Positions 9,225 to 17,995 of a stretch of DNA of 64,000 nt are shown here, one piece after another. This DNA is from Alphaproteobacteria bacterium (GTDB lineage: Bacteria; Pseudomonadota; Alphaproteobacteria; Micavibrionales; Micavibrionaceae): assembly GCA_002401695.1 (NCBI GenBank), contig NVTV01000002.1, positions 496,001-560,000 on the forward strand, read 5' to 3'. Both the position numbers and the translations under genes were made by a program. Under the pieces are notes generated by a model. The model had not been told where the DNA came from, did not search any database, and saw nothing but the letters and a program-made list of their open reading frames with translations. How positions within the stretch are numbered: the first letter of the stretch is position 1; every line of letters begins with the position of its first letter.

Positions 9225-10081
9225 ACATTCAGAAATTGGGGCTTATTGCGGGCGGTGGAAACTTGCCTGCTTATCTTCTATCTATCTGTAAAGATAAAGG
9301 AATAGAGCCGTTTATTGTTGGCTTTGATGGGCAAACAGATTCGGAACTTATGGATGGACACTGTCATCAATGGGCAGAATTTGGCGCTGTTGGTAAAATA
9401 ATTTCATTCTTTAAATCCAATGATGTAACAGATCTTGTCATGATTGGTGGGGTCAAACGCCCGCCGCTTACACAAATAAAGCCTGATTTGAAGGCCGTAA
9501 AAATACTGTCCCGTTTGGGGCTTCGTGCATTAGGGGATAATGATCTTCTCAGCGTACTAAAAGAAGAATTAGAGGGGGAGGGGTTCACGCTTCACGGTAT
9601 ACAGGATTTTTGTGACCGCTTGCTGGTGCAAGAGGGTGCGTTAGGGCGTTTTCAACCTGAGGCCGATGATTGGATTGATATAGAGCTCGGCTTAAAGGTG
9701 TCACAAGAGATTGGCAGCCTTGATATTGGGCAATCTGTCATTGTTCAAAATGGTATGATCGTTGGTGTTGAGGCGGTTGAGGGTACGGATGCGTTAATCG
9801 ATAGATGTTCTGCGCTTCAACAAAATGGACGTGGCGGCATTCTTATTAAAACCCGTAAACCGCAGCAAGATAAAGCATTGGATATGCCGACAATTGGTGT
9901 GCAAACCATTGTAAATGCACATAAGGCTGGATTGGCAGGTATTGTGTTACATGCTAATAATGTTATTGTTGCTGATATAAAAACCGTTGCTAAGTACGCA
10001 GATAAATATAAACTATTTGTGATTGGTGCACCTATCGATAAAAAAAGTAAATCCGTAACTGAAAGAACCCCCAAAGCATGA
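9203..10081 (+). CDS. lpxI: UDP-2,3-diacylglucosamine pyrophosphatase LpxI (DUF1009)
   Basis: Hydrolyses UDP-2,3-diacylglucosamine to lipid X, doing the LpxH job in most alphaproteobacteria. The 292-residue protein carries the LpxI start GLIAGGGNLPAYLL (about 13-26), IGGVKRPPL near 80, LGDNDLL near 110, and the C-terminal GRGGILIKTRKPQQD and LPTIG-like region (DMPTIGVQTI). It overlaps lpxA by 22 bp and shares a 4-bp ATGA overlap with lpxB, which fits co-translation of consecutive pathway steps. No lpxH is present in the window. The first ATG was chosen because it keeps the family-typical short N-terminus. Confidence 0.95.
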   Translation: MPATQEINIQKLGLIAGGGNLPAYLLSICKDKGIEPFIVGFDGQTDSELMDGHCHQWAEFGAVGKIISFFKSNDVTDLVMIGGVKRPPLTQIKPDLKAVKILSRLGLRALGDNDLLSVLKEELEGEGFTLHGIQDFCDRLLVQEGALGRFQPEADDWIDIELGLKVSQEIGSLDIGQSVIVQNGMIVGVEAVEGTDALIDRCSALQQNGRGGILIKTRKPQQDKALDMPTIGVQTIVNAHKAGLAGIVLHANNVIVADIKTVAKYADKYKLFVIGAPIDKKSKSVTERTPKA

Positions 10082-11232
10082 AGCTCTTTTTTATTACCGG
10101 AGAAAACTCGGGAGATTCCTTGGCAGCCCCGCTTATTGAGGCTTTGAAAGAACAATATGGCGATGATGTCGAATGTTTGGGGATCGGTGGTCCGTTGATG
10201 AAGGCAGCAGGATTTGATGAATTGTTACCTCTGGATCAGATTTCCGTCATTGGTATATGGGAAGTTATTCCAAAAATTCCACGATTATTGAAACTCAATA
10301 AGTCCATTGTTGAGGAGATCGAAAAGCAAAAACCCGATGCCGTTATCACTGTAGATTTCCCGGATTTCAATTTTATCTTGGCTAAGTCACTTAAAAAACG
10401 AGGGATTTATAAGGGTAAAATTATTCATTATGTTGCGCCAAGTGTTTGGGCATGGCGTCCTGGGCGCGCTAAAAAAATAGCGGGCTTTATGGATGGCATG
10501 ATGTGCCTTTTCCCTATGGAGGTTGAATATTTTACAAAACATGGCATGAAGGCCGCGCATGTTGGACACCCTCTTGTGATGAGTAATTCTCGTGATGCCA
10601 CAGGTGATGAATTCCGTAAAGAAAATAATATCAAAGAAGATGCCAAAACCATCGGTTTGTTTTTTGGTAGTCGCGAGAGAGAGTTCAAAAACCTGAGCGC
10701 CGCTATTAAAGAGGCGGCTCTATTGGTTAATGATATTGAAACAGGTATTCATATTATTGCGCCAACATTGCCAGATTTAGAATATAACGTTCAGAAACTT
10801 CTGGAGGATTTTAAGCTGCCTATTTATGTTGTGGCGAATCCGAAAATGAAATGGGAAGCGATAAAAGCATGTGACGTTGCAATTGCTGTTTCAGGAACAA
10901 TGGGTCTGGAACTGGCCTATGCCGGTGTACCACATGTTATTGCATATAAGATTAATCCTATAACGGCACTTATTCTGCGCGTTCTTGTGAAAGTGAAGTA
11001 TGCGCATTTGGCCAATATTCTTCTTGATAAGGGTATTGTTCCTGAGTGTTTGCAAGGCAAATGTACATCTAATAATATCGCGCAAGAGGCACTTGATTTA
11101 TTACAGGATGAAGAAAAAAGGAATTTGCAGAAAGAGTCATTCCTTGCTTTGGGGGAAATACTGGGAGATAAAAATGCAATGTCTCCGTCACAAAGGGCGG
11201 CAGAGTTTATAGCTGCGACAATTAAGTCATAA
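10078..11232 (+). CDS. lpxB: Lipid A disaccharide synthase LpxB
   Basis: Family 19 glycosyltransferase that condenses UDP-diacylglucosamine with lipid X to give the tetraacyl disaccharide of lipid A at the inner face of the cytoplasmic membrane. The 384-residue protein begins with the signature FITGENSGDSLAAPLI and has the GIGGPLM stretch near 37-43. It also has VDFPDFNF near 95-102, YVAPSVWAWRPGR near 125, and AVSGTMGLELAYAGVPHV in the nucleotide-sugar-binding half. Start and lpxI stop overlap as ATGA. It is the last gene of the plus-strand envelope cluster; a strong hairpin follows. Confidence 0.96.
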   Translation: MKLFFITGENSGDSLAAPLIEALKEQYGDDVECLGIGGPLMKAAGFDELLPLDQISVIGIWEVIPKIPRLLKLNKSIVEEIEKQKPDAVITVDFPDFNFILAKSLKKRGIYKGKIIHYVAPSVWAWRPGRAKKIAGFMDGMMCLFPMEVEYFTKHGMKAAHVGHPLVMSNSRDATGDEFRKENNIKEDAKTIGLFFGSREREFKNLSAAIKEAALLVNDIETGIHIIAPTLPDLEYNVQKLLEDFKLPIYVVANPKMKWEAIKACDVAIAVSGTMGLELAYAGVPHVIAYKINPITALILRVLVKVKYAHLANILLDKGIVPECLQGKCTSNNIAQEALDLLQDEEKRNLQKESFLALGEILGDKNAMSPSQRAAEFIAATIKS

Positions 11233-11250
11233 TATCCTATACCCGTAATA

Positions 11251-11286
11251 AAAAATAAGAGGGGTTTTTATGCCCCTCTTATTTTT
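11251..11286. terminator. Bidirectional intrinsic terminator between lpxB and gltA
   Basis: A perfect 14-bp stem (AAAAATAAGAGGGG at 11251-11264 with its complement at 11273-11286) surrounds an 8-base loop. The GC-rich core is flanked by A-tracts on one side and T-tracts on the other, so it can terminate both lpxB (+) and gltA (-), which converge here. Confidence 0.92.
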
Positions 11287-11310
11287 TATCAACGTGTTTA
11301 GAATTTTGCT

Positions 11311-12618
11311 CTATCTGTCATCAAGGTCAACATAAGGTCTTTGCGTTGGCCCTGTATAGAGTTGTCTCGGACGACCAATACGCAAGGCTGGCTCCTCAAT
11401 CATTTCTTTCCACTGTGAAACCCAGCCAACCGTACGTGCTATGGCAAACAATACCGTAAACATACTGGTTGGAAATCCCATGGCTTTCAGAATAATACCG
11501 GAATAGAAATCAACATTCGGGAAAAGCTTTCTTTCAATGAAGTAGGGGTCTTCTAGTGCGATGCGTTCAAGTTCCATGGCCAGTTCAAGTCTTGGGTCAT
11601 TGATGCCCAAATCCTCAAGAACCTCATCGCATGCCGCTTTCAACACATTTGCGCGTGGGTCAAAGTTTTTGTAAACACGGTGGCCAAAGCCCATGAGGCG
11701 GAACGGATCATCCTTGTCTTTTGCACGTGCTATAAATTCAGGGATATTTTCAACAGAGCCAATTTCATCCAGCATTTCTAAAACAGCTTGGTTTGCGCCG
11801 CCGTGACTTGGTCCCCAAAGGCATGCTATTCCCGATGATACACAAGCGAACGGATTGGCTTGTGATGATCCGGCCAAACGTACTGTTGATGTTGATGCAT
11901 TTTGCTCGTGGTCAGCATGTAGAATAAAGATCTTATCCATTGCCCTGGCAAGAACAGGGTTTACTTTGTAAGGCTCCGCTGGAACCGCAAAACACATATA
12001 GAGGAAATTCTCGGCAAAAGATAAATCATTGCGTGGATACATAAAAGGCTGACCAATCGAGTATTTGTGGGTCATCGCGCCTAATGTTGCGACTTTTGCA
12101 ATCAGGCGGTGCGCGGAAATTTCACGTTGCGCCGGATCATGAATGTCTAGTGAGTCATGATAGAATGCAGACAGCGCACCAACCACGCCACACATAATTG
12201 CCATTGGATGCGCGTCACGTCTAAAGCCGCGGTAGAAGAAGTTCACTTGTTCATCAACCATCGTGTGATAGGTGATATTATGTTCAAATTCTTCTTTTTG
12301 CTGTTTGTCGGGCAGGTCGCCATTCAGTAACAAATATGAAACTTCTAAAAAATCGCTCTTTTCTGCGAGATCGGCAATGTCATAGCCGCGATGTTGTAGA
12401 ATACCTTTTTCACCATCAATGAATGTTATTCTGGATTTGCAGCTTCCCGTTGCGGTAAAGCTTGGGTCAAAGGTGAAATGCCCCGTTTGGGCATAAAGCT
12501 TACGGATATCTAACACTGGCGGGCCTGCGGTACCTTCCAAAACAGGCAATTTAATAGAATCACCAGTTTGGTCATTTGTCAGAGTGAATGTCTTATCGGT
12601 TTTAGGGTTCTGCGTCAT
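11311..12618 (-). CDS. gltA: Citrate synthase (type II, GltA)
   Basis: Condenses acetyl-CoA and oxaloacetate to citrate, entry to the TCA cycle. The 435-residue protein fits the hexameric Gram-negative class. It has an N-terminal beta-rich domain ([19 protein letters not shown]) followed by the helical catalytic domain. Active-site blocks are [12 protein letters not shown] (His, about 270), [14 protein letters not shown] (His, about 310-323) and the Asp in [10 protein letters not shown] (about 365-374). It is alone on its strand, ends at the shared terminator with lpxB, and has a good promoter upstream at 12733-12761. Confidence 0.97.
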   Translation of the reverse strand: MTQNPKTDKTFTLTNDQTGDSIKLPVLEGTAGPPVLDIRKLYAQTGHFTFDPSFTATGSCKSRITFIDGEKGILQHRGYDIADLAEKSDFLEVSYLLLNGDLPDKQQKEEFEHNITYHTMVDEQVNFFYRGFRRDAHPMAIMCGVVGALSAFYHDSLDIHDPAQREISAHRLIAKVATLGAMTHKYSIGQPFMYPRNDLSFAENFLYMCFAVPAEPYKVNPVLARAMDKIFILHADHEQNASTSTVRLAGSSQANPFACVSSGIACLWGPSHGGANQAVLEMLDEIGSVENIPEFIARAKDKDDPFRLMGFGHRVYKNFDPRANVLKAACDEVLEDLGINDPRLELAMELERIALEDPYFIERKLFPNVDFYSGIILKAMGFPTSMFTVLFAIARTVGWVSQWKEMIEEPALRIGRPRQLYTGPTQRPYVDLDDR

Positions 12619-12732
12619 CGTTCGATCCTCGATTAATAGGGCTATAGGGAGTAAGTATACGCAGAATAGTAATCTTGATTATCATCGTGCCAAAGGACTC
12701 GGCAACGGAAGGGGTGTCACAAGGACAAGACG

Positions 12733-12761
12733 ATTGTAGTATAAAAAACAATCATCATCAA
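12733..12761 (-). promoter_or_regulatory. Predicted sigma-70 promoter of gltA
   Basis: Read on the minus strand: -35 TTGATG (12756-12761), 17-bp spacer, -10 TACAAT (12733-12738). The start of transcription would lie near 12726, giving a leader of about 107 nt before gltA. A perfect DnaA-box nonamer (TTATCCACA on the minus strand, 12771-12779) lies just upstream, but a single box is within chance for this length. Confidence 0.6.
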
Positions 12762-12788
12762 TGCTTTAGTTGTGGATAAGTACTTTTT

Positions 12789-14192
12789 CTATCGATCCAG
12801 CGCGGCCTGAATACGATTGCACACCTCATCAGAGCCGAAAATTTCAGCCGCATGGAAAATAGACGGAGAGACTGTCGTTCCTGTCAGTGCTGCCCGCAAC
12901 GGCATAGCAACCTTGCCCAATTTACCGTTCATATGCTCAGCGGCGATGGCCTTGCAAATCTCTTGTACTTTATCAGCATCAAGCGTGTCAGCGGCTTCGA
13001 AAGATGTTTTTAGGGCGCGTAATATGTCTTCTGCGCCGTCAAGGTTTTTGAGTGCTTTTTCATCGAATTGCAAAGGTATTGATTTGGCATAAAACACTGA
13101 TTCGTCAACGAATTGCAACAATGTCTTCGCACGCGACTTTAATTCATCAATACCTTGTGTGATACGTTGTTTACCGAGATCATTGAGCGCCATACCATGG
13201 CGTTCCTTATAGAAAGGCAGAGCTTGGGTGATCAGCTCCTCTGCGCTGGATTCGTTGATATAATGCGCGTTTAAGCTATCCAGTTTCGCAAAATCGAATT
13301 TTGAAGGCGCTTTGCCGATATTCTCAAGGTTAAACCATTCAATGGCTTTGTCGCGCGGAATAATCTCGTCATCACCGTGTGACCAACCAAGGCGCAGCAA
13401 ATAATTAAGCAGAGCTTCGGGCAAATATCCCATTTCTCTGAACTCTTGAATGCTCTGCGCGCCATGACGTTTAGAGAATTTTCCACCATCCGCACCATGG
13501 ATCAATGGCGCATGCGCAAATTCCGGTACATCCCATCCCATGGCATCAAAGATAACTTTCTGACGGAAGGTGTTATTCAAATGGTCATCGCCGCGTATAA
13601 TATGTGTGATGCCCATATCGTGGTCATCCACAACAACGGACAGCATATATGTTGGCGTGCCGTCACTGCGCAGAATAATGAAATCATCCAGTTGATCATT
13701 GGCCACGCTGACTTCACCTTGAACCTTATCTTTAATAGTTGTTTGTCCCTCCAGTGGTGCTTTGATACGCACAACAGGTTTCACATCTGCGGGCGCAGTT
13801 GTTGGATCTGCGTCTCTCCAGCGGCGATCGTAAAACGTTTTTTGGCCTTCTGCACGCGCTTTTTCACGCATATCATTCAGCTCTTCAGGGCTGCAATAAC
13901 AGTAATAAGCTTGCCCCTTGGCAATCATTTCCTCTGCAACGCCCGTATGGCGATCACGTTGTGCAAATTGGGAAAGCACTTCGCCATCATAATCAAGGCC
14001 AAGCCATTTAAGGCCGTCCATAATTGCGGCGACCGCTTCTTCCGAGTGGCGTTTTCTGTCTGTGTCTTCAATACGGACAACAAATTTTCCGCCTTTATTG
14101 CGTGCGTAGAGCCAATTGAAAATCGCTGTGCGTGCGTTACCAACATGCATAAAGCCTGTAGGGGAGGGAGGGAAACGTGTTACAACAGTCAT
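12789..14192 (-). CDS. gltX: Glutamyl-tRNA synthetase
   Basis: Charges tRNA-Glu (and in many alphaproteobacteria one of two paralogs handles tRNA-Gln) with glutamate. The 467-residue class I synthetase has the HIGH-type motif as HVGN at residues 16-19 in FPPSPTGFMHVGNAR. The KMSKS-type loop is KFSKRHG, near residue 240, and a helical anticodon-binding C-terminal half follows. The glutamate-specific FVVRIEDTDRKR block is at about 38-49. Alphaproteobacteria often carry two copies; only one is in the window. Upstream lies comEC, divergent, with about 50 bp between the starts. Confidence 0.95.
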   Translation of the reverse strand: MTVVTRFPPSPTGFMHVGNARTAIFNWLYARNKGGKFVVRIEDTDRKRHSEEAVAAIMDGLKWLGLDYDGEVLSQFAQRDRHTGVAEEMIAKGQAYYCYCSPEELNDMREKARAEGQKTFYDRRWRDADPTTAPADVKPVVRIKAPLEGQTTIKDKVQGEVSVANDQLDDFIILRSDGTPTYMLSVVVDDHDMGITHIIRGDDHLNNTFRQKVIFDAMGWDVPEFAHAPLIHGADGGKFSKRHGAQSIQEFREMGYLPEALLNYLLRLGWSHGDDEIIPRDKAIEWFNLENIGKAPSKFDFAKLDSLNAHYINESSAEELITQALPFYKERHGMALNDLGKQRITQGIDELKSRAKTLLQFVDESVFYAKSIPLQFDEKALKNLDGAEDILRALKTSFEAADTLDADKVQEICKAIAAEHMNGKLGKVAMPLRAALTGTTVSPSIFHAAEIFGSDEVCNRIQAALDR

Positions 14193-14242
14193 ATCTTTGT
14201 GCCTTACATATCAATACGAATTACAGAATTTGGGACACTACC

Positions 14243-16435
14243 ATGCAAATTACGCCACGCATAGATCAGACAGAGGGGAGCACGCCATTTTCCACGCACG
14301 TCTCTTCTGTTTTCGAGTGGCTGGAGTACAAATTTTTCGTACAAAAGGAAAACTTATTCCTATGGGTGCCTGTGTTCTTTGCCTGTGGCGTGGCGCTTTA
14401 TTTCTCTCTGCCGTTTGAGCCGCCTGCCGTTTTATCTGTATTTGCGATGTGCTTTTGGTTGGCTGTTCATTTACTGATCCGCCCCATTGGTGCGCGGAAC
14501 ATCTTGGGGAAGTGCGTTGTTACCGCGTCCTTTATTGTATTGTTGGCTTTTTCGGGATTTTCCGCAGCGACCATTCGTACAGCTAATATTGCGACACCTG
14601 TCCTCGCCAAAAGGCTAGGTCCTGTAACGGTTAGCGGCATGGTTTTGTCAATTGAGAAGATGGAAGAAGGGGACGGCAGTAGGATAACATTATCTGATTT
14701 GAGCATAGAAAAATTGTCTCTGGAGGAAATACCACGCAAAATCAGGGTGCGTTTGCGTAAAGATGGCAATGTTAAAATTGGGCAACAGATCAGAGTGTTG
14801 GCGTTGTTAAATCCACCATCACCTCCGTTATTCCCTGATGGTTTTAATTTTAGGCGTTACCTCTATTTTCAAAGCATCGGCGCGGTAGGGTTTATCTATA
14901 ATGAGCCTGAAATTATTTCAGAAGGCCGTGCGAGGTTTTGGAATATAGAGCCCCTGCGCCACAATATAGCCACCAGAATTACGCAAAGCCTGAATGCAAA
15001 ACAGGCGAGCATCGCTCTCGCTTTGATCGTGGGACAGAAAAATGCGTTATCCGATGCAGACCGCAGTGCAATTCGTGATGCGGGTTTAGCGCACATGCTG
15101 GCGATATCGGGGCTACATGTCGGGCTGGTAGCCAGCGTTTTATTTTTCTTTCTTCGCTTGATTTTGGTGATGATTCCAAATTTTGCACTGCGCTATCCTG
15201 TCAAAAAGATGGCTGCTGTGTTCGCGTTGTGCGGCGCTATATTTTACATGTTGCTGGCTGGAGCGACGATCCCGACGCAACGCGCGGTCATGATGATCGC
15301 GATTGTATTTCTGGGAATTATTCTCGATCGTTCGCCTATTTCCTTGCGGTTGGTTGCATTATCGGCTCTGGTGGTTTTGACTATTGCCCCTGAAAGCATA
15401 ATGTCGGCGAGCTTTCACATGTCGTTTGCAGCAGTAACCTGTCTGATTTATTTCTACGAAGTAACACGGAAATTCTGGATGTCTTGGTATAAGAAACGCG
15501 GGTGGCATCGGAAATTCCTGCTCTATTTTATCAGTGTTTGTATGACGACGTTAATTGCCAGTTTCGCCACCGCGCCGTTCGCACTTTATCATTTCGGGCA
15601 AGTTTCTTATCTGGGGTCGCTTGCGAATTTTGTGGCAGTGCCGCTGTTGGCGTTTCTGATTATGCCTTTTGCGCTGCTTAGTCTGGTTGCCATGCCCTTT
15701 GGTCTTGATTATTGGCCTCTTCAAATTGTCGGGCTAGGGGTTGGTTATATATTGGAGATCTCCTATTGGGCCGCGTCATTGCCCGCCGCGGTTATCCATG
15801 TTGGCTCTTGGGGGTTTCCTTCCTTTGTTATCTTGGTGCTGTCTGCATTGTTTGTCGTTCTGTGGAAAGGCTGGGGAAAGCTTTGTGTTGTGCCTTTTGT
15901 TGTTCTGTCTTTTATTCTCGCACAAGCACAGGTACAGCCAGATATTTTGATATCCTCCTCACATAAACTATTCGGCTTTAAGGATCGTAATGGCGCGCTG
16001 TATGTTTCTACGCGGCGGCGCGAGCGGTTTGTCCTAAAAAACTGGGAGAGGTTTTACGGGCTGGAGAAAAAGTCAGCGCAATTATTGCCTTACAAGGGTT
16101 CCCAAAAAGATATCAATAATTTTTATAGCTGCGGAGCTGAGGGTTGCCGCTTTACGATTAATGGACAAAATATTTCATTTATTCGAAATCCATATATTCA
16201 AAATGATGAATGTGGGTGGGCGGATATTATGATCTCTACCAAAACAATCGAAAAAATTTATAAACGAGAAAATCACTGCAAAGCGCGCGTTATTATTGAT
16301 AAATTTGATAGTTGGAGAAACGGCGCTCATGCGATATGGGTCGGCGGTGATGGCGACGTAACTCTTAGAAATGTTGCAGAAGCGACATCAAATCGCCCCT
16401 GGTCTGCATACCCACCAAAACCTAAAACACACTGA
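14243..16435 (+). CDS. comEC: ComEC/Rec2 family DNA-uptake channel protein
   Basis: Inner-membrane channel that passes single-stranded DNA into the cytoplasm during natural transformation. From ATG 14243 the protein has 730 residues. It has an N-terminal membrane pair with the DUF4131 region, then a soluble OB-like segment (about 120-210). The multi-helix Competence domain follows, with GLAHMLAISGLHVGLVA and the GATIPTQRAVMM block. The last 160 residues end in NRPWSAYPPKP; a complete metallo-beta-lactamase HxHxDH motif is not visible, which is common in alphaproteobacterial ComEC. An upstream in-frame GTG/TTG-type start at 14177 would overlap gltX and is less likely. The stop codon touches the lexA stop from the opposite strand. 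Confidence 0.88.
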   Translation: MQITPRIDQTEGSTPFSTHVSSVFEWLEYKFFVQKENLFLWVPVFFACGVALYFSLPFEPPAVLSVFAMCFWLAVHLLIRPIGARNILGKCVVTASFIVLLAFSGFSAATIRTANIATPVLAKRLGPVTVSGMVLSIEKMEEGDGSRITLSDLSIEKLSLEEIPRKIRVRLRKDGNVKIGQQIRVLALLNPPSPPLFPDGFNFRRYLYFQSIGAVGFIYNEPEIISEGRARFWNIEPLRHNIATRITQSLNAKQASIALALIVGQKNALSDADRSAIRDAGLAHMLAISGLHVGLVASVLFFFLRLILVMIPNFALRYPVKKMAAVFALCGAIFYMLLAGATIPTQRAVMMIAIVFLGIILDRSPISLRLVALSALVVLTIAPESIMSASFHMSFAAVTCLIYFYEVTRKFWMSWYKKRGWHRKFLLYFISVCMTTLIASFATAPFALYHFGQVSYLGSLANFVAVPLLAFLIMPFALLSLVAMPFGLDYWPLQIVGLGVGYILEISYWAASLPAAVIHVGSWGFPSFVILVLSALFVVLWKGWGKLCVVPFVVLSFILAQAQVQPDILISSSHKLFGFKDRNGALYVSTRRRERFVLKNWERFYGLEKKSAQLLPYKGSQKDINNFYSCGAEGCRFTINGQNISFIRNPYIQNDECGWADIMISTKTIEKIYKRENHCKARVIIDKFDSWRNGAHAIWVGGDGDVTLRNVAEATSNRPWSAYPPKPKTH

Positions 16436-17122
16436 TTAGTGATATGTGCGCAGTAAACTGGCCAATCGTCCTTGGATTTTAACGCGTTCTGGTTCTAAAA
16501 TACGGGGTTCATAAGCATCATTTTCAGGCTCAAGAACAATTTTATTTCCGGCGCGGCGCAGACGTTTTAAAGTAACTTCCAGATCATCAACCAATGCAAC
16601 AACGATTGTGCCGTTTTCTGCGCTGTCACAGCGTTTAATGATAACAGTATCCTGATCGTGAATACCGGCATTAATCATGGAATCGCCGTCAACGGTGAGG
16701 GCGTAATGGTCGCCATGCCCAACAAAGCCTTGTGGAACTTGTAAAACCTCCCCCTCATTACGAATGGCTTCTATTGGTGTGCCTGCGGCGATGCGGCCAT
16801 ATAAAGGTATTTCATCCAGCGCGGCAAAGCCTGCGGCTTCGTGTGTGGCTGTGATCTCGTTGGATAGTTTTGCAACGGCACTCTGATCGCTTTTTGCGGA
16901 TTTAAATCCTTCCGGTAGGCGTTTTATTTCAAGGGCGCGGGCACGGTGCGGTAATCGCTCGATATAACCGCGCTCCACCAAGGCCGATATAAGGCGGTGA
17001 ATGCCGGATTTGGATTTCAAGCCCAAGGCATTCTTCATTTCTTCGAATGACGGTGGAATGTCATCCTCAGACAATTTTTGATGAATATAGAGGAGTAAAT
17101 CTTTTTGTTTTCTTGTCAGCAT
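16436..17122 (-). CDS. lexA: SOS repressor LexA
   Basis: Represses DNA-damage genes and self-cleaves with RecA. The 228-residue protein has an N-terminal winged helix (LTRKQKDLLLYI, then PPSFEEMKNALGLKSKSG, about 3-40). The S24 peptidase domain carries the cleavage bond Ala113-Gly114 in RIAAGTPIEA, the nucleophile Ser148 in DGDSMINAG, and the general base Lys186 in LEVTLKRL. All catalytic elements are intact. A perfect alphaproteobacterial SOS box lies 42-56 bp upstream of the start, consistent with autoregulation. The gene sits between comEC (convergent, no gap) and the trp genes, a position known from other alphaproteobacteria, although moaC and moeA that often lie here are absent. Confidence 0.97.
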   Translation of the reverse strand: MLTRKQKDLLLYIHQKLSEDDIPPSFEEMKNALGLKSKSGIHRLISALVERGYIERLPHRARALEIKRLPEGFKSAKSDQSAVAKLSNEITATHEAAGFAALDEIPLYGRIAAGTPIEAIRNEGEVLQVPQGFVGHGDHYALTVDGDSMINAGIHDQDTVIIKRCDSAENGTIVVALVDDLEVTLKRLRRAGNKIVLEPENDAYEPRILEPERVKIQGRLASLLRTYH

Positions 17123-17163
17123 TTTTAATAAATCCCTATTCTAGGCATTGATATACACCATTT

Positions 17164-17178
17164 GTTCTATTTTAGTTC
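17164..17178. promoter_or_regulatory. LexA-binding SOS box of lexA
   Basis: GTTCTATTTTAGTTC is an exact match to the alphaproteobacterial direct-repeat SOS box GTTC-N7-GTTC. It lies 42 bp upstream of the lexA start codon and 38 bp from the trpC stop, so lexA is probably self-repressed from its own promoter and not just read through from the trp genes. Confidence 0.88.
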
Positions 17179-17215
17179 ACCTTTTGTGTCAAGAGTAAGT
17201 TTTATTATATTGGCT

Positions 17216-17995
17216 TTATTTCTTTAATAAATCATGCACTGCGGCCTGAATATCATCCTGACGCATCAGGCTTTCACCAACAAGAAATCCATCATATCCA
17301 ACGCTTTCCAGCTTTTTAATTGTTTCATTTGATTCTATTCCGCTTTCCGATATTTTATACGTTGTGGAGGGTATGTTCATGGAAAGTTCAAAAGATGTCG
17401 TTATATCGACATCCAATGTTTTCAAGTTGCGGTTATTTATGCCCAACATCATCGGATTTAATCTTAATGCGCACTCAAGTTCGGATAAATTATGCACTTC
17501 GACCAGGACATCCATACCAAGCCCAACGGCGGTTTCGTAAAGTTCCCGCGCCATTGTGTCATCCAGTGCGGCGATGATCAGTAAAATACAATCTGCACCT
17601 AACGCACGTGACTCGTATATTTGATAGGGATCAATCATGAAGTCTTTGCGTAATACTGGAATATCAACGGCTTTTTTTATGTTTATTAGAAAATCGTCAT
17701 GGCCTTGGAAATATGGTTCATCCGTTAGGACGGAAAGACAGCTAGCGCCCGATTCTTTGTATATTTTAGCAATGTCTACAGGATCAAAATCTTCACGGAT
17801 AATGCCTTTACTGGGGGAGGCTTTCTTAACTTCTGCTATCAGGGATGTTCCTTTTGTGCGTTTCATTTTGCTTAGGAAACCCGATGGCAGTGGTTGCTCG
17901 GAGGTGATGTATTCTAAATCAGCGAGGGAGCGTAAGGATTTTTTATAGGCGATATGCTCTTTCTTTTTATTACATATTTTCTCTAAAGTATTCAT
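17216..17995 (-). CDS. trpC: Indole-3-glycerol phosphate synthase
   Basis: Closes the indole ring: converts 1-(2-carboxyphenylamino)-1-deoxyribulose 5-phosphate to indole-3-glycerol phosphate. The 259-residue TIM barrel has the signature LIAEVKKASPSKGII (about 52-66) with the catalytic Lys. Other blocks are VLTDEPYFQG near 93-102, LRKDFMIDPYQI near 115-126, GINNRNLKTL near 180-189 and the phosphate loop SESGI near 210. The start codon abuts the trpD stop (both at 17995), so trpG-D-C are one minus-strand operon. It is a stand-alone enzyme, not fused to trpF. Confidence 0.97.
   Translation of the reverse strand: MNTLEKICNKKKEHIAYKKSLRSLADLEYITSEQPLPSGFLSKMKRTKGTSLIAEVKKASPSKGIIREDFDPVDIAKIYKESGASCLSVLTDEPYFQGHDDFLINIKKAVDIPVLRKDFMIDPYQIYESRALGADCILLIIAALDDTMARELYETAVGLGMDVLVEVHNLSELECALRLNPMMLGINNRNLKTLDVDITTSFELSMNIPSTTYKISESGIESNETIKKLESVGYDGFLVGESLMRQDDIQAAVHDLLKK

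Noticed and set aside
12771-12779. Perfect DnaA box between gltX and gltA (another at 42984-42992 inside ispDF)
   Set aside because: Single isolated nonamers; about half a perfect match is expected by chance in 64 kb on both strands, and no cluster or AT-rich unwinding element is present, so no origin is called.
13446-14264. 272-codon open frame on the plus strand opposite gltX
   Set aside because: It lies entirely antisense to a well-supported gltX, its protein has no recognisable domain and is rich in Cys and His as expected for a shadow frame.
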